Source: an uncultured Eubacteriales bacterium (GTDB lineage: Bacteria; Bacillota; Clostridia; Oscillospirales; Oscillospiraceae). From it: a DNA stretch of 64,000 nucleotides. Location of the stretch: NCBI GenBank assembly GCA_900545585.1, contig UQZR01000003.1, positions 62,001 through 126,000 of the forward strand, in the 5' to 3' direction. Under the pieces are notes generated by a model. It saw only the letters and a program-made list of their open reading frames with translations. It did no database searches and had not been told where the DNA came from. A program made the translations under genes and the position numbers. Below, piece by piece: positions 8,966 through 16,095 of this stretch (position 1 is its first letter; every line of letters starts with the position of its first letter).

Positions 8966-10357
8966 TCAAATTCTTCTCACGCCGCCCCAGCTGCCGAACC
9001 GCCCCGACCGCAGGTCCAGCGGGTCCTCCGCGATCTCCCGGGCCGCCGCCCGCACCGGCGCGATGGGCCGCGTCATGCAGAAGTACCGGCTCTCGTCGGC
9101 CACATGGTCCTCCTGTGTGGTGTCCACATCCTCCGGCACCGTCTCGCTGTATAAAAGCTGCGGGATGGTGCGGATAAATGCCCGGCAGTGCTGGAATACG
9201 TACAGCATGGGGTACCCCTCGCCATCGAAGCTCATGCGGTAGTGCATCTGCATCCACCCCGCGATGCGCCGGTTGTCCCCCTTCACGAAGAAGATACGGT
9301 GCTTCAGCGCCGTCTCATAGATGCTCTCGCCGCGGCTGGCGTCCCAGATGGCGGGGTCCGCCACGCCCTGTATGCTCCGCCCCCGCAGCAGCGGGTGCTC
9401 CTCCTCCACCCTCCGGATCTCTGCGAACTGCCGCTCCGGCGTCCACAGCACGCCCTCGTCCGGCGTGCCGGTGCAGCCGTACAGCTCCGCGATACGGTAC
9501 ACGCACCCATCGTGGTCCACCGCCCACCAGCCGCAGGAAAACGGCCTTGCGTAGCCGAAGTCATAGCTGCGGTAGATGTTCCATTCCCGCGGCACGTCGA
9601 AGGGCCGTATCACGTGGGTCCACCGCCTGTCATCGTAGTGATCGGGGTCATCGGTGAACTCCTGAAACACCTGCCCCGCGAACACGTCCCACCGTCCCTC
9701 CAGCCACGCCCGCCTCAGTTTGTAGGGCAGGGCCTCCAGCGTCTTGAGATAGTCCGGCTGCCGCGCCAGCAGCGCCGTGTTGTCCGTGACCCGCGCCGGA
9801 ATAAAGGCGTAGTCCTCCGGCTGCTCTCCGTCCTCGAACCGCCTGTCGATGAACAGCCGCTTGATGTACCCGTGCCCCGGCCCGCCCGGATTGCACGTAT
9901 AGTAGATGCGCTTGGGGAAGTCGTTGACCCCTCGGACGCAGGCGGCGATCTGCCGCATCCACTGCTCCTTCAGCTGCGTGGCCTCGTCCAGAAAGATGAC
10001 GTCGTACTCCGCGCCCTGGTACCGGTCCAGATCGCGGTCGCACCCGCAGTAGCCGAACTGCAATACGCTTCCGTTGCAGAACCGGAACTGCCGTTCCCCC
10101 GCCCGATACTCCGCCACATCTGCCAGCTCCTGCCGCAGAAACGCCAGATGGTTGGCCTCCAGCTCCGCCAGACTTCGCCGCACCAGCAGGATACGTATCC
10201 CCGCGTACCGCAGCGCCAGCAGCTTGGCCTTGCACCGCACCGCCCAGCTCTTGCCGCCGCCTCTGGCCCCGCCGAAGGCCACATATTTCTTCTCACAGGC
10301 CAGGAATTCCCGCTGCCGCGGGTTGGGCGTCCCCAGCGTCATGACCTCCGACCTCAT
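8966..10357 (-). CDS. terL: Terminase large subunit
   Basis: The 463-residue protein from the ATG at 10357 contains a Walker A motif GGARGGGKS (29-37), Walker B VIFLDEA (120-126) and coupling motif YYTCNPGG (about 152-159). The nuclease half carries SYDFGYARP (Asp about 266) and GVADPAIWD (Asp about 334), consistent with an intact RNase H-like nuclease. It packages concatemeric DNA through the portal. Its ATG overlaps the terS stop in an ATGA, so the two are translationally coupled. All recognisable motor and nuclease residues are present, so it does not look decayed. Confidence 0.96.
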   Translation of the reverse strand: MRSEVMTLGTPNPRQREFLACEKKYVAFGGARGGGKSWAVRCKAKLLALRYAGIRILLVRRSLAELEANHLAFLRQELADVAEYRAGERQFRFCNGSVLQFGYCGCDRDLDRYQGAEYDVIFLDEATQLKEQWMRQIAACVRGVNDFPKRIYYTCNPGGPGHGYIKRLFIDRRFEDGEQPEDYAFIPARVTDNTALLARQPDYLKTLEALPYKLRRAWLEGRWDVFAGQVFQEFTDDPDHYDDRRWTHVIRPFDVPREWNIYRSYDFGYARPFSCGWWAVDHDGCVYRIAELYGCTGTPDEGVLWTPERQFAEIRRVEEEHPLLRGRSIQGVADPAIWDASRGESIYETALKHRIFFVKGDNRRIAGWMQMHYRMSFDGEGYPMLYVFQHCRAFIRTIPQLLYSETVPEDVDTTQEDHVADESRYFCMTRPIAPVRAAAREIAEDPLDLRSGRFGSWGGVRRI

Positions 10358-10764
10358 TGGCTCAGCTCCTCCGCCTCGCCGGACAGCACCACCCGCACCG
10401 TGCCTCCGCTCTTTTTCTCCGGCGGCTTCGGGGGCTCCAGCGACTTCCCCAGCCCCACCAGCGCCTGCAAAAGCCCCGCCAGCTCCTTGATCTCCCTGAC
10501 ATCCGCCTCGCCCATATCCATCCGCTCTGCGGCGGACGCGGCAGCGCGGTTCAGCTGCCGCGCCACATTGGCCAGACATGTCTGTGTCTCCATCCGCTTC
10601 GTTCGGCTCCAGCGCCGCTGGCCGTACCAGTCCTCGTCCTGCGCGTGCCGGCTGACGGCCCGCTCCGTCACGCCGTACAGCTTCCCCAGCGCACGGAAGC
10701 TGATGCCGCCCGCCTCGTATCTCTCCCGCATCTCCTCCCACGGGATACCCTTCTTCCTGCCTAT
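10354..10764 (-). CDS. terS: Terminase small subunit (start codon possibly ATA)
   Basis: The protein contains a helix-turn-helix near its N-terminus (WEEMRERYEAGGISFRALGK then YGVTERAVSRHA), typical of small terminase DNA-recognition domains, then a helical oligomerisation region and a Lys/Pro-rich tail. An ATG exists only at 10836, far inside the upstream gene. A strong AGGAGGAGAGGAG run instead precedes an in-frame ATA at 10764 whose bases overlap the upstream TAG stop (ATAG). The product from there would be 136 residues starting IGRKKGIPWEEM, the typical TerS beginning. The start is therefore uncertain. Confidence 0.8.
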   Translation of the reverse strand: MGRKKGIPWEEMRERYEAGGISFRALGKLYGVTERAVSRHAQDEDWYGQRRWSRTKRMETQTCLANVARQLNRAAASAAERMDMGEADVREIKELAGLLQALVGLGKSLEPPKPPEKKSGGTVRVVLSGEAEELSQ

Positions 10765-10943
10765 CTCTCCTCTCCTCCTCTCACCTCGTACACCGCCAGG
10801 ATCTGGGCGGCGAAATCCGCCAGGCACTTCCGGCACACGTTCTCACCGGCCACGCGGTAGTAGCGGTCGCCCCGCCGGATCTCCCCGCCGCACAGATCGC
10901 ATTCCGTCCATACGCCGCGCTCCTGTTCTTTGTCTCTGCACAT
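10761..10943 (-). CDS. Small zinc-ribbon-like protein at head of phage operon
   Basis: This 60-residue protein contains two Cys pairs, CDLCGG near residue 15 and CRKC near residue 38, separated by a basic segment (EIRRGDRYYRV). The pattern suggests a single zinc ribbon. It is the first gene of the leftward virion operon and its TAG stop overlaps the probable terS start. Small HNH or zinc-ribbon proteins often precede terS in phages; this one lacks a visible HNH nuclease motif. Function is unknown. Confidence 0.65.
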   Translation of the reverse strand: MCRDKEQERGVWTECDLCGGEIRRGDRYYRVAGENVCRKCLADFAAQILAVYEVRGGEER

Positions 10944-11069
10944 ATGTACACCTCCCCTTCACCTCTCCCCCGCCGCGCCCCCCTCCGGTTGCCCTTTTCC
11001 GTCCACATCAGGAAATTATTTTTTCTTTTCCTCTCCTTATTCTCCGGCGCACCCCGACGGACACACCCC

Positions 11070-11090
11070 GTAGGGGCTGGGGTCTGTCCC
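11070..11090 (+). repeat. Partial REP-like element
   Basis: The lead CACCCCGTAGGGGC is shared with the full copy 57 bp further right, but the loop and right arm (TGGGGTCTGTCCC) differ. It may be a decayed or divergent copy. Confidence 0.4.
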
Positions 11091-11126
11091 TCTGTTTGCC
11101 CTGCCGTGGCCCCGTTCTCGCACCCC

Positions 11127-11155
11127 GTAGGGGCCGGCGTCCTCGACGGCCCGCT
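11127..11155 (+). repeat. REP-like palindrome, copy 1
   Basis: The sequence starts GTAGGGG and has stem GGGCCG/CGGCCC around the loop GCGTCCTCGA. It is identical over about 30 bases to a copy inside the RAYT transposase gene at 52578-52606, some 41 kb away. Confidence 0.75.
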
Positions 11156-11250
11156 CATGTTTCCTCCATGTCACCGACAGGGAGAGTTCCGCGCTCGGAA
11201 GCGCGGAATCGTCCTCTCCGCTGCGGGAAGAAATGGGGCCGCCGGAGGCA

Positions 11251-11290
11251 AAAAAAGAGACGGACGCTTCAAAGCGTCCGTCTCTTTTTT
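11251..11290 (-). terminator. Bidirectional Rho-independent terminator
   Basis: A perfect inverted repeat (GACGGACGCT/AGCGTCCGTC) is flanked by A6 on the left and T6 on the right. It ends the small membrane protein gene at 11299 on the minus strand, and separates host genes from the virion operon. Confidence 0.9.
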
Positions 11291-11298
11291 CTTTCTGC

Positions 11299-11553
11299 TT
11301 ATGCCACGAAATTCCGGATCTCCACCACAGCTGCCACGATACAGAACAGCCCGAACGCGAAGATGAGCGTGCCGCCCACCTTCTTTTTCTCCTTGAGCTG
11401 GAACATGATGGAGCCCACCAGCAGCATGCTGGCCGCCAGCAGGATCATACTCAGTCCCGGCACATACAGCACATTCAGCTTTCGCAGCGCCCACAGCAGC
11501 ATGGCCAGCGCCAGCAGCCCGATGGACACATTTTTCTTCGTATTCATCGACAT
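11299..11553 (-). CDS. Small membrane protein
   Basis: From the ATG at 11553 (after GGGAGGTAGAGAAG) the product is 84 residues, MSMNTKKN followed by three hydrophobic segments (about residues 9-27, 30-52 and 62-80) separated by a short charged loop (QLKEKKKVGG). No family is recognised. It lies 36 bp after the NUDIX gene on the same strand and ends just before the terminator, so it is probably the last gene of that short operon. It shows no phage signature and is likely host-derived. Confidence 0.65.
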   Translation of the reverse strand: MSMNTKKNVSIGLLALAMLLWALRKLNVLYVPGLSMILLAASMLLVGSIMFQLKEKKKVGGTLIFAFGLFCIVAAVVEIRNFVA

Positions 11554-11588
11554 CTTCTCTACCTCCCTGACGGCCCTGACCGTCCCTC

Positions 11589-12155
11589 TCAGTGTATCGC
11601 ATCCGCCGCCGGAGCGCAAGCCCTCTCCCGCAGCAATTTACCCTTCAGTACCGCCGCCACGGTCTTGGCGTCCGTCAGCGTCCCGTCCATGCACTGCCGC
11701 ACCGCTTCCTCGAACGGCACCCGCAGCACCTCCAGGAACTCATCCTCATCCGGATGGGTCTCCCCGAACGTCAGGTCCTCCGCCATATAGAGATACAGCG
11801 TCTCTCCGTAGCACCCCGGCGACGCGATGAGCGCCCCCAGCTCCGTCCATCGTCCGGCCTCGGCGCCGATCTCCTCCTTCAGCTCCCGCTGCGCCGTGAG
11901 GAACGGCTCCTCGCCGGTCTCCCGCTTGCCCGCAGGGATCTCCGTCAGCACCCGCTCAAAGGCGTACCGGTACTGCCGCACCAGCACCACGCGGTCCTCC
12001 CCATCGATGGCCAGGATACCCACGCCGCCCGGGTGCTCTACCACCTCGCGGCTGCTCTCCTTCCCGTTGGGCAGGCGCACCGTGTCCTGCCGCACCCGAA
12101 TGATGCGGCCGCGGAACACCTCCCGACTGTCAATGGTCCTCTCCGTCAGATCCAT
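11589..12155 (-). CDS. NUDIX hydrolase, ADP-ribose pyrophosphatase-like
   Basis: From the ATG at 12155 (AGAGGAG site) the product is 188 residues. It carries a complete Nudix box: the Gly of GKRETGEE, then QRELKEEIG, matching Gx5Ex7REUxEExGU. Upstream the segment VLVRQYRYAFERVLTEIPAG is typical of the ADP-ribose pyrophosphatase (NudF) group, which hydrolyses ADP-ribose to AMP and ribose-5-phosphate in the cytosol. It is transcribed divergently from smpB. Substrate is inferred from subgroup features, not proven. Confidence 0.88.
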   Translation of the reverse strand: MDLTERTIDSREVFRGRIIRVRQDTVRLPNGKESSREVVEHPGGVGILAIDGEDRVVLVRQYRYAFERVLTEIPAGKRETGEEPFLTAQRELKEEIGAEAGRWTELGALIASPGCYGETLYLYMAEDLTFGETHPDEDEFLEVLRVPFEEAVRQCMDGTLTDAKTVAAVLKGKLLRERACAPAADAIH

Positions 12156-12184
12156 GCCGTACACTCCTCTCGCCGTTTTTCCGC

Positions 12185-12213
12185 AGTATACCACACCCCG
12201 CGGCAAAAAGCCA
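12185..12213 (-). promoter_or_regulatory. Promoter of NUDIX gene
   Basis: On the minus strand a perfect -10 TATACT (12185-12190) lies 17 bp from a weak -35 TGGCTT, about 30 bp upstream of the start codon. Confidence 0.5.
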
Positions 12214-12227
12214 GTCCCATGATCCTC

Positions 12228-12256
12228 TTGCGTCCCGCCGCAGGATGTGCTATACT
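12228..12256 (+). promoter_or_regulatory. smpB promoter
   Basis: -35 TTGCGT and -10 TATACT are separated by exactly 17 bp, 35 bp upstream of the smpB ATG. Confidence 0.7.
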
Positions 12257-12291
12257 ATATGAATCAGCCCACAGGGAAAGGAGGTCCTCCC

Positions 12292-12759
12292 ATGGAAAAG
12301 TCCGGCGTCAAGATCGCCGCCCAGAACCGCAAAGCGTTCCACGACTATTTTGTGGAGGACCGCTACGAGGCCGGCATCGAGCTGTTCGGCACGGAGGTCA
12401 AATCCATCCGCGCCGGCACGCTGAACCTGAAGGATTCCTTCTGCGTCGCCAAGGACGGCGAGATCTATGCCTACAGCCTCCACATCTCTCCCTATGAGCA
12501 GGGCAACATCTTCAACCGCGACCCTGACCGTCCCAAGCGCCTGTTGCTGCACAAGCGGGAGATCCGCAAGCTCCACGCCCTGCAAAAGCAGGATGGTTAC
12601 GCCCTGATCCCCCTGTCCGTCTACTTCAAAAACTCCCGCGTGAAGGTGGAGCTGGGCCTGTGTAAGGGTAAGAAAACCTACGATAAGCGGGATGCCGTGG
12701 CTAAGCGGGATGCCAAACGGGAGATGGACCGTGCCATGCGGGAAAAGAACCGCGGCTGA
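12292..12759 (+). CDS. smpB: SsrA-binding protein SmpB
   Basis: The 155-residue protein starts MEKSGVKIAAQNRKAFHDYF after an ideal AAAGGAGGT site. It has the SmpB signatures GIELFGTEVKSIRAG, the oligonucleotide-binding barrel, and the basic C-terminal tail (KGKKTYDKRDAVAKRDAKRE) that enters the ribosome. SmpB binds tmRNA and delivers it to stalled ribosomes in trans-translation. Its RNA partner, ssrA, lies about 650 bp downstream on the same strand, with only a cyclophilin gene between, so the whole rescue system is encoded here. Confidence 0.97.
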   Translation: MEKSGVKIAAQNRKAFHDYFVEDRYEAGIELFGTEVKSIRAGTLNLKDSFCVAKDGEIYAYSLHISPYEQGNIFNRDPDRPKRLLLHKREIRKLHALQKQDGYALIPLSVYFKNSRVKVELGLCKGKKTYDKRDAVAKRDAKREMDRAMREKNRG

Positions 12760-12795
12760 TACCACCTTATATTTTGCAGAAACGAGGACACTGTT

Positions 12796-13335
12796 ATGGC
12801 CAATCCTATCGTCACCATCGAGATGCAGGACGGCGGCATCATCACCTGCGAGCTGTATCCCGACATCGCACCCCAGAGCGTGTATAACTTCATCTCCCTG
12901 GCCAACGCCGGCTTCTACAACGGTCTGATCTTCCACCGCGTCATCCCCGGCTTCATGATCCAGGGCGGCTGCCCCGACGGCACCGGCATGGGCGGCCCCG
13001 GCTACTGCATCAAGGGTGAGTTCGCCGCCAACGGCGTCAGCAACGACCTTCGCCACACCCGCGGCGTCCTCAGCATGGCCCGCGCACAGGCCATGGACTC
13101 TGCCGGCAGCCAGTTCTTCATCATGCACAAGGATGCCCCCCATCTGGATGGGCAGTACGCCGCCTTCGGCTGCGTCATGGACGGCATGGACGTGGTGGAC
13201 CGCATCGCCAATCAGCCCCGCAACATGATGACCAACAAGCCCAAAAAGGACCAGATCATCGCCAAAGTCACCGTGGACACCCGCGGCGAGACGTATCCGG
13301 AGCCGGAGAAGCTGGCGGACCCCTTCCGCAGATAA
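12796..13335 (+). CDS. Cyclophilin-type peptidyl-prolyl isomerase
   Basis: This 179-residue cytosolic cyclophilin has FHRVIPGFMIQGG (about residues 53-65) with the catalytic Arg, GVLSMARAQAMDSAGSQFFI with the conserved Gln and Phe, and an HLDGQYAAFG loop. It catalyses cis-trans isomerisation at prolines during folding. No signal peptide is present. It lies 36 bp after smpB, so co-transcription is likely. The C-terminal extension past VTVDTRGE is short and acidic. Confidence 0.95.
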   Translation: MANPIVTIEMQDGGIITCELYPDIAPQSVYNFISLANAGFYNGLIFHRVIPGFMIQGGCPDGTGMGGPGYCIKGEFAANGVSNDLRHTRGVLSMARAQAMDSAGSQFFIMHKDAPHLDGQYAAFGCVMDGMDVVDRIANQPRNMMTNKPKKDQIIAKVTVDTRGETYPEPEKLADPFRR

Positions 13336-13382
13336 TTTTCGCATTTCACAGCATTTATCAATTTTTTCACAGCGTTTGCACC

Positions 13383-13406
13383 GGCGGGGAGCATCCCCTC
13401 CCCGCC
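13383..13406 (+). terminator. GC-rich hairpin between cyclophilin gene and ssrA
   Basis: The stem GGCGGGGA/TCCCCGCC encloses an 8-base loop 48 bp after the cyclophilin stop. There is no U tract, so termination is uncertain. It lies just before the ssrA 5' end. Confidence 0.4.
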
Positions 13407-13415
13407 GTCCCATAC

Positions 13416-13762
13416 GGGGCTGTACCGGTTTCGACGGGGGTGTGGAGGCTGGATAAGCGGGCGGCGGCGCCTGACCGCCATAAAACGGGCAATTTAAAAT
13501 TAACTGACAACACTAACACTGTTGCCGTCGCTGCTTAAGCAGTGACCGTCTGAACCAGAGAGGCCACCGGCTGGGGAAGGCGTCGTTAAGGTGGCGTCCG
13601 TGAGGCGGGTAAGAGTTGCCCCGCCCATGCATCATGACTCTACTGAACTGCAAAGTCTGTCCGGTGTCTTTGCAGGGAGGGAATGCTGAAACCTGACTGC
13701 GCCCGGAGAAAGTCCTGTCAAAGTGCTTTCGGACAGGGGTTCGACTCCCCTCAGCTCCACCA
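13416..13762 (+). ncRNA. ssrA: Transfer-messenger RNA (tmRNA)
   Basis: The 5' end GGGGCTGTACCGGTTTCGAC pairs with the 3' end CAGCTCC (one G-U pair) to form the acceptor stem, followed by encoded CCA; the T arm reads GGTTCGACTCC. The tag reading frame at 13488-13538 gives a peptide ending NLKLTDNTNTVAVAA and a TAA stop; the resume codon is probably GGC at 13488. The hydrophobic VAVAA end is a ClpXP-type degron. Together with SmpB upstream this forms the trans-translation ribosome rescue system. Confidence 0.97.
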
Positions 13763-13765
13763 TTT

Positions 13766-13800
13766 GGACCGCACTCGAACACGCGAGTGCGGTCCTTTTT
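13766..13800 (+). terminator. ssrA terminator
   Basis: The stem GGACCGCACTCG/CGAGTGCGGTCC with a short loop is followed by T5, 3 bp after the tmRNA CCA end. Confidence 0.9.
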
Positions 13801-13823
13801 CTCTGATATTGCAGAAGATCGAT

Positions 13824-14050
13824 GTGGGGCTTGACACCCGCCCGCTTCAAGGTCATTTTTCCCGTAGGAATGTCCTGGCGTTCCCGGCCGAAGCGGTCGA
13901 TTTCCCACACCAGGAGGCAGTCGAAGCGCCCATTCTCCGCGTCTCGCAGCATCCGCTGGAACTCGTCACGGCCGACGACGTTCTCGTCAGACATCCGGAA
14001 GAAATAAGGCTCCAGAGAACTCCGGAGCTTCTCGAACTGGCCGAGTTTGA
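13824..14050 (-). pseudogene. Serine recombinase remnant
   Basis: Residues encoded from 13994 downward read NVVGRDEFQRMLRDAENG, then LLVWEIDRFGRERQD and LKRAGVK. These match the middle of the catalytic domain of large serine recombinases (the Asp-Arg-Phe-Gly-Arg block). The N-terminal catalytic serine segment and the whole DNA-binding C-terminal part are absent; the frame runs on into sequence antisense to the ssrA terminator and tmRNA. It abuts the 3' end of ssrA, a common integration site, and is best read as a scar of a lost mobile element. Confidence 0.7.
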
Positions 14051-14192
14051 TTTTACTGTTTTACGGCCAACCGGTATTGGCGGTCTTTTCTAATGCCTTT
14101 CGTCCATGTTTGCCTCACCTTCGCCGTGATGGGCCGTGACCTCCTCGATGGCCGTCTCCGCCCCCGAGTCTCCTCGCCCAGTGGCAAACCAG

Positions 14193-14235
14193 CCAAAAAA
14201 TACGGGACACGCCCTGCGTATCCCGTATTTTTTGG
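14193..14235 (-). terminator. galE terminator
   Basis: Arms AAAAAATACGGGA/TCCCGTATTTTTT surround an 11-base loop, just after the galE stop on the minus strand; A/T tracts on both sides make it potentially bidirectional. Confidence 0.85.
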
Positions 14236-14242
14236 TTGGTAT

Positions 14243-15247
14243 TCATTCTCCCCCGCACTGCTGCCAGCGCCAGGCATCGCGGCACATATCCTCCAGCGAC
14301 CGCCTCGCCCGCCAGTGCAGCACCTGCGCCGCCTTCTCCGTTCCGGCGTAGCACACCGCCGCATCGCCGGCCCGCCGCCCCGCCATCACGTAAGGCACCG
14401 TCACGCCGGTGGCCTGTTGGAAGGCGTCGATGAGCTCCAGCACGCTGGTGCCGCGGCCGGTGCCCAGATTGAACACCTCCGCACCGGTGTGCTCCTGCGC
14501 GTAGGCCAGCGCCGCCGCGTGCCCTTCCGCCAGATCCATCACGTGGACATAGTCCCGGATGCAGGTACCGTCCGGCGTGGGATAGTCGCTGCCGAACACG
14601 CTGAGCCTTTCCCGTATCCCCGCCGCCACCTGGGTGACATAGGGCATCAGGTTGTTGGGCACGCCGTTGGGCCGCTCCCCGATGCGCCCGCTCTCATGAG
14701 CGCCGATGGGATTGAAGTACCGCAGCAGCACCACCGACAGCTCCGGCTCCGCCGCCGCCGCGTCCCGCAGGATCTCCTCAATAAAATACTTCGTCCTTCC
14801 GTAGGGATTGGTACACTGCCCCACCGGCATGTCCTCCGTCAGCGGCGAGGGGCTCTCCCCGCCGTACACCGTGGCGGAGGAGCTGAACACCAGCCTCCTG
14901 CACCCGAACTCCGCCATGACCTCCAGCAGTGTCAGTGTGGTGTCCAGATTGTTGCGGTAGTACTTCACCGGCTTGCGCACCGACTCCCCCACCGCCTTGA
15001 AGCCCGCGAAATGGATGACCGCGTCAATACTGTGGGCCGCGAACACGGCCCGCATGGCCTCCCGATCCGCCGCGTCCACGCGGCACACCGCCATTTTCCG
15101 TCCCGTGATCTCCTCCAGCCGCCGCGGCACGTCCGGACTGCTGTTGGAGAAATCATCCGCGATCACCACGTCGTACCCCGCAGCGGCGCAGGCCGCCGCC
15201 GTGTGCGACCCGATGTAACCGGCCCCGCCGGTCAGCAGTATCGCCAT
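14243..15247 (-). CDS. galE: UDP-glucose 4-epimerase
   Basis: From the ATG at 15247 (9 bp after an AAGGGGG site) the protein is 334 residues. It begins MAILLTGGAGYIGSHTA, the NAD-binding Rossmann motif GxxGxxG, and has the SDR catalytic set SSSATVYG and YGRTKYFIE (Tyr-x3-Lys), plus RYFNPIGAH typical of GalE. It interconverts UDP-glucose and UDP-galactose (and possibly the GlcNAc forms), supplying sugars to surface polymers such as those encoded at 27-42 kb. It is transcribed divergently from the ECF gene. Confidence 0.95.
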   Translation of the reverse strand: MAILLTGGAGYIGSHTAAACAAAGYDVVIADDFSNSSPDVPRRLEEITGRKMAVCRVDAADREAMRAVFAAHSIDAVIHFAGFKAVGESVRKPVKYYRNNLDTTLTLLEVMAEFGCRRLVFSSSATVYGGESPSPLTEDMPVGQCTNPYGRTKYFIEEILRDAAAAEPELSVVLLRYFNPIGAHESGRIGERPNGVPNNLMPYVTQVAAGIRERLSVFGSDYPTPDGTCIRDYVHVMDLAEGHAAALAYAQEHTGAEVFNLGTGRGTSVLELIDAFQQATGVTVPYVMAGRRAGDAAVCYAGTEKAAQVLHWRARRSLEDMCRDAWRWQQCGGE

Positions 15248-15277
15248 CGCATACATCCCCCTTTCTTCGATATTCCC

Positions 15278-15306
15278 ATGATACCGTGGTCCATGTCCCC
15301 TGTCAA
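15278..15306 (-). promoter_or_regulatory. galE promoter
   Basis: The minus strand shows -35 TTGACA (15301-15306), a 17-bp spacer and -10 TATCAT (15278-15283). Confidence 0.75.
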
Positions 15307-15342
15307 GAAATGCCTTTGGGCGCAAACGGTAAATTGTTACTT

Positions 15343-15366
15343 TTTTTCACTTGCAAAAGTGAAAAA
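15343..15366. promoter_or_regulatory. Operator-like palindrome in ECF/coaX promoter
   Basis: A 24-bp near-perfect inverted repeat (TTTTTCAC.../...GTGAAAAA) spans the -35 box of the rightward promoter. It sits upstream of the transcription start, so it cannot be a terminator for that unit; a repressor or activator site is likelier. Confidence 0.55.
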
Positions 15367-15378
15367 TTATAGTATCAT
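15351..15378 (+). promoter_or_regulatory. Promoter of ECF S component-coaX operon
   Basis: -35 TTGCAA and -10 TATCAT are separated by 16 bp; the -35 lies inside the palindrome at 15343-15366. Confidence 0.6.
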
Positions 15379-15430
15379 TATGACACGCGCCGCACTCTGC
15401 TGGACGGAGGCGGCAGCAGGAGGTAACATA

Positions 15431-16084
15431 ATGAATCAAGAAACGAAGCGCACGAAACTTTCCGTGCACGATCTGGTACAGCTGTCTGTACTGATCGCCA
15501 TCATGCTGCTGTTGGAGCTGACGGGCCTGGGTATGATCAAGACCGCAGGCCTGGAGATCACCATCATGCTGGTACCGGTCATTGTGGGAGCCATCGTCAT
15601 GGGTCCCGCCGCCGGTGCCCTGCTGGGCGGTGTATTCGGCCTCATCAGCTTCTGGGAATGCTTTGGCAAGAGCGCCTTTGGCGTGGTGCTGATGGGCATC
15701 AACCCTTTCCTCACCTTCCTTGTCTGCGTACCCACCCGCATCCTGGCGGGCTGGATCTGCGGCCTGGTGTTTCAGGCGCTGCGCAAGGTGGATAAGACCC
15801 GCCTGTTGTCCTTCGGCGCCGCCGGCCTGTCCGGCGCGCTGTGCAACACGGCGTTCTTCATGACCACCCTGTGCCTGTGCTTCTACAACACCGACTTCAT
15901 TCAGGGCTTTGTGCAGGCTATGGGCAGCGCCAACGCCTTCCTGTTCGTCATCGCCTTTGTGGGTGTCAACGGTCTGGTGGAGGCCATCGTGTGCTTCTTC
16001 ACCGGCGCCGTCATCGCCAAGGCTGTGGTGTTCAGCAGCGGCAAGCTGGCTGCCCGCCGCACCGCTGTACAGAACGGAAAGTGA
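15431..16084 (+). CDS. ECF transporter S component, probably pantothenate (PanT-like)
   Basis: The start ATG at 15431 follows AGGAGGTAACATA. The 217-residue membrane protein has about six hydrophobic segments and an N-terminal cytosolic stretch NQETKRTKLSVHDLVQLSVL as in ECF substrate-binding subunits. The segment GPAAGALLGGVFGLISFWE resembles PanT. It is followed 11 bp later by coaX, which phosphorylates pantothenate, so pantothenate is the likely substrate. It would need the shared EcfAA'T module encoded elsewhere. Substrate assignment is by context. Confidence 0.8.
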   Translation: MNQETKRTKLSVHDLVQLSVLIAIMLLLELTGLGMIKTAGLEITIMLVPVIVGAIVMGPAAGALLGGVFGLISFWECFGKSAFGVVLMGINPFLTFLVCVPTRILAGWICGLVFQALRKVDKTRLLSFGAAGLSGALCNTAFFMTTLCLCFYNTDFIQGFVQAMGSANAFLFVIAFVGVNGLVEAIVCFFTGAVIAKAVVFSSGKLAARRTAVQNGK

Positions 16085-16095
16085 GGTAGAGCACT

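Larger units (their letters stand above)
10944..11250. other. Gene-free stretch with REP-like repeats
   Basis: No convincing gene is visible here. The segment holds one full REP-like palindrome (11127-11155), a second partial one beginning with the same GTAGGGGC lead (11070-11090), and an A/T-rich tract near 11012-11040 upstream of the virion operon. An open frame across it codes only low-complexity Arg/Gly sequence and is taken as shadow. Confidence 0.5.
13801..14242. other. Intergenic stretch with recombinase scar and galE terminator
   Basis: Apart from the recombinase remnant and the galE terminator, the stretch shows only short fragments without a continuous reading frame. A KDRQYRLA-coding fragment near 14053-14090 on the minus strand may be another piece of the lost element. 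Confidence 0.5.

Noticed and set aside
10781..11158. 125-codon minus-strand frame upstream of terS
   Set aside because: It reads through REP-like repeats and antisense to nothing recognisable; the 60-codon zinc-ribbon frame inside the same region has the better start and Cys pattern.
13383..13406. Hairpin before ssrA as a certain terminator
   Set aside because: No U tract follows it; kept only as a low-confidence feature.
13632..13823. C-terminal part of a 120-residue minus-strand frame with the phrase ELRGVEPLSEST
   Set aside because: It is antisense to the tmRNA and its terminator; this is a well-known spurious reading of ssrA. Only the recombinase-like N-terminal part was kept as a pseudogene.
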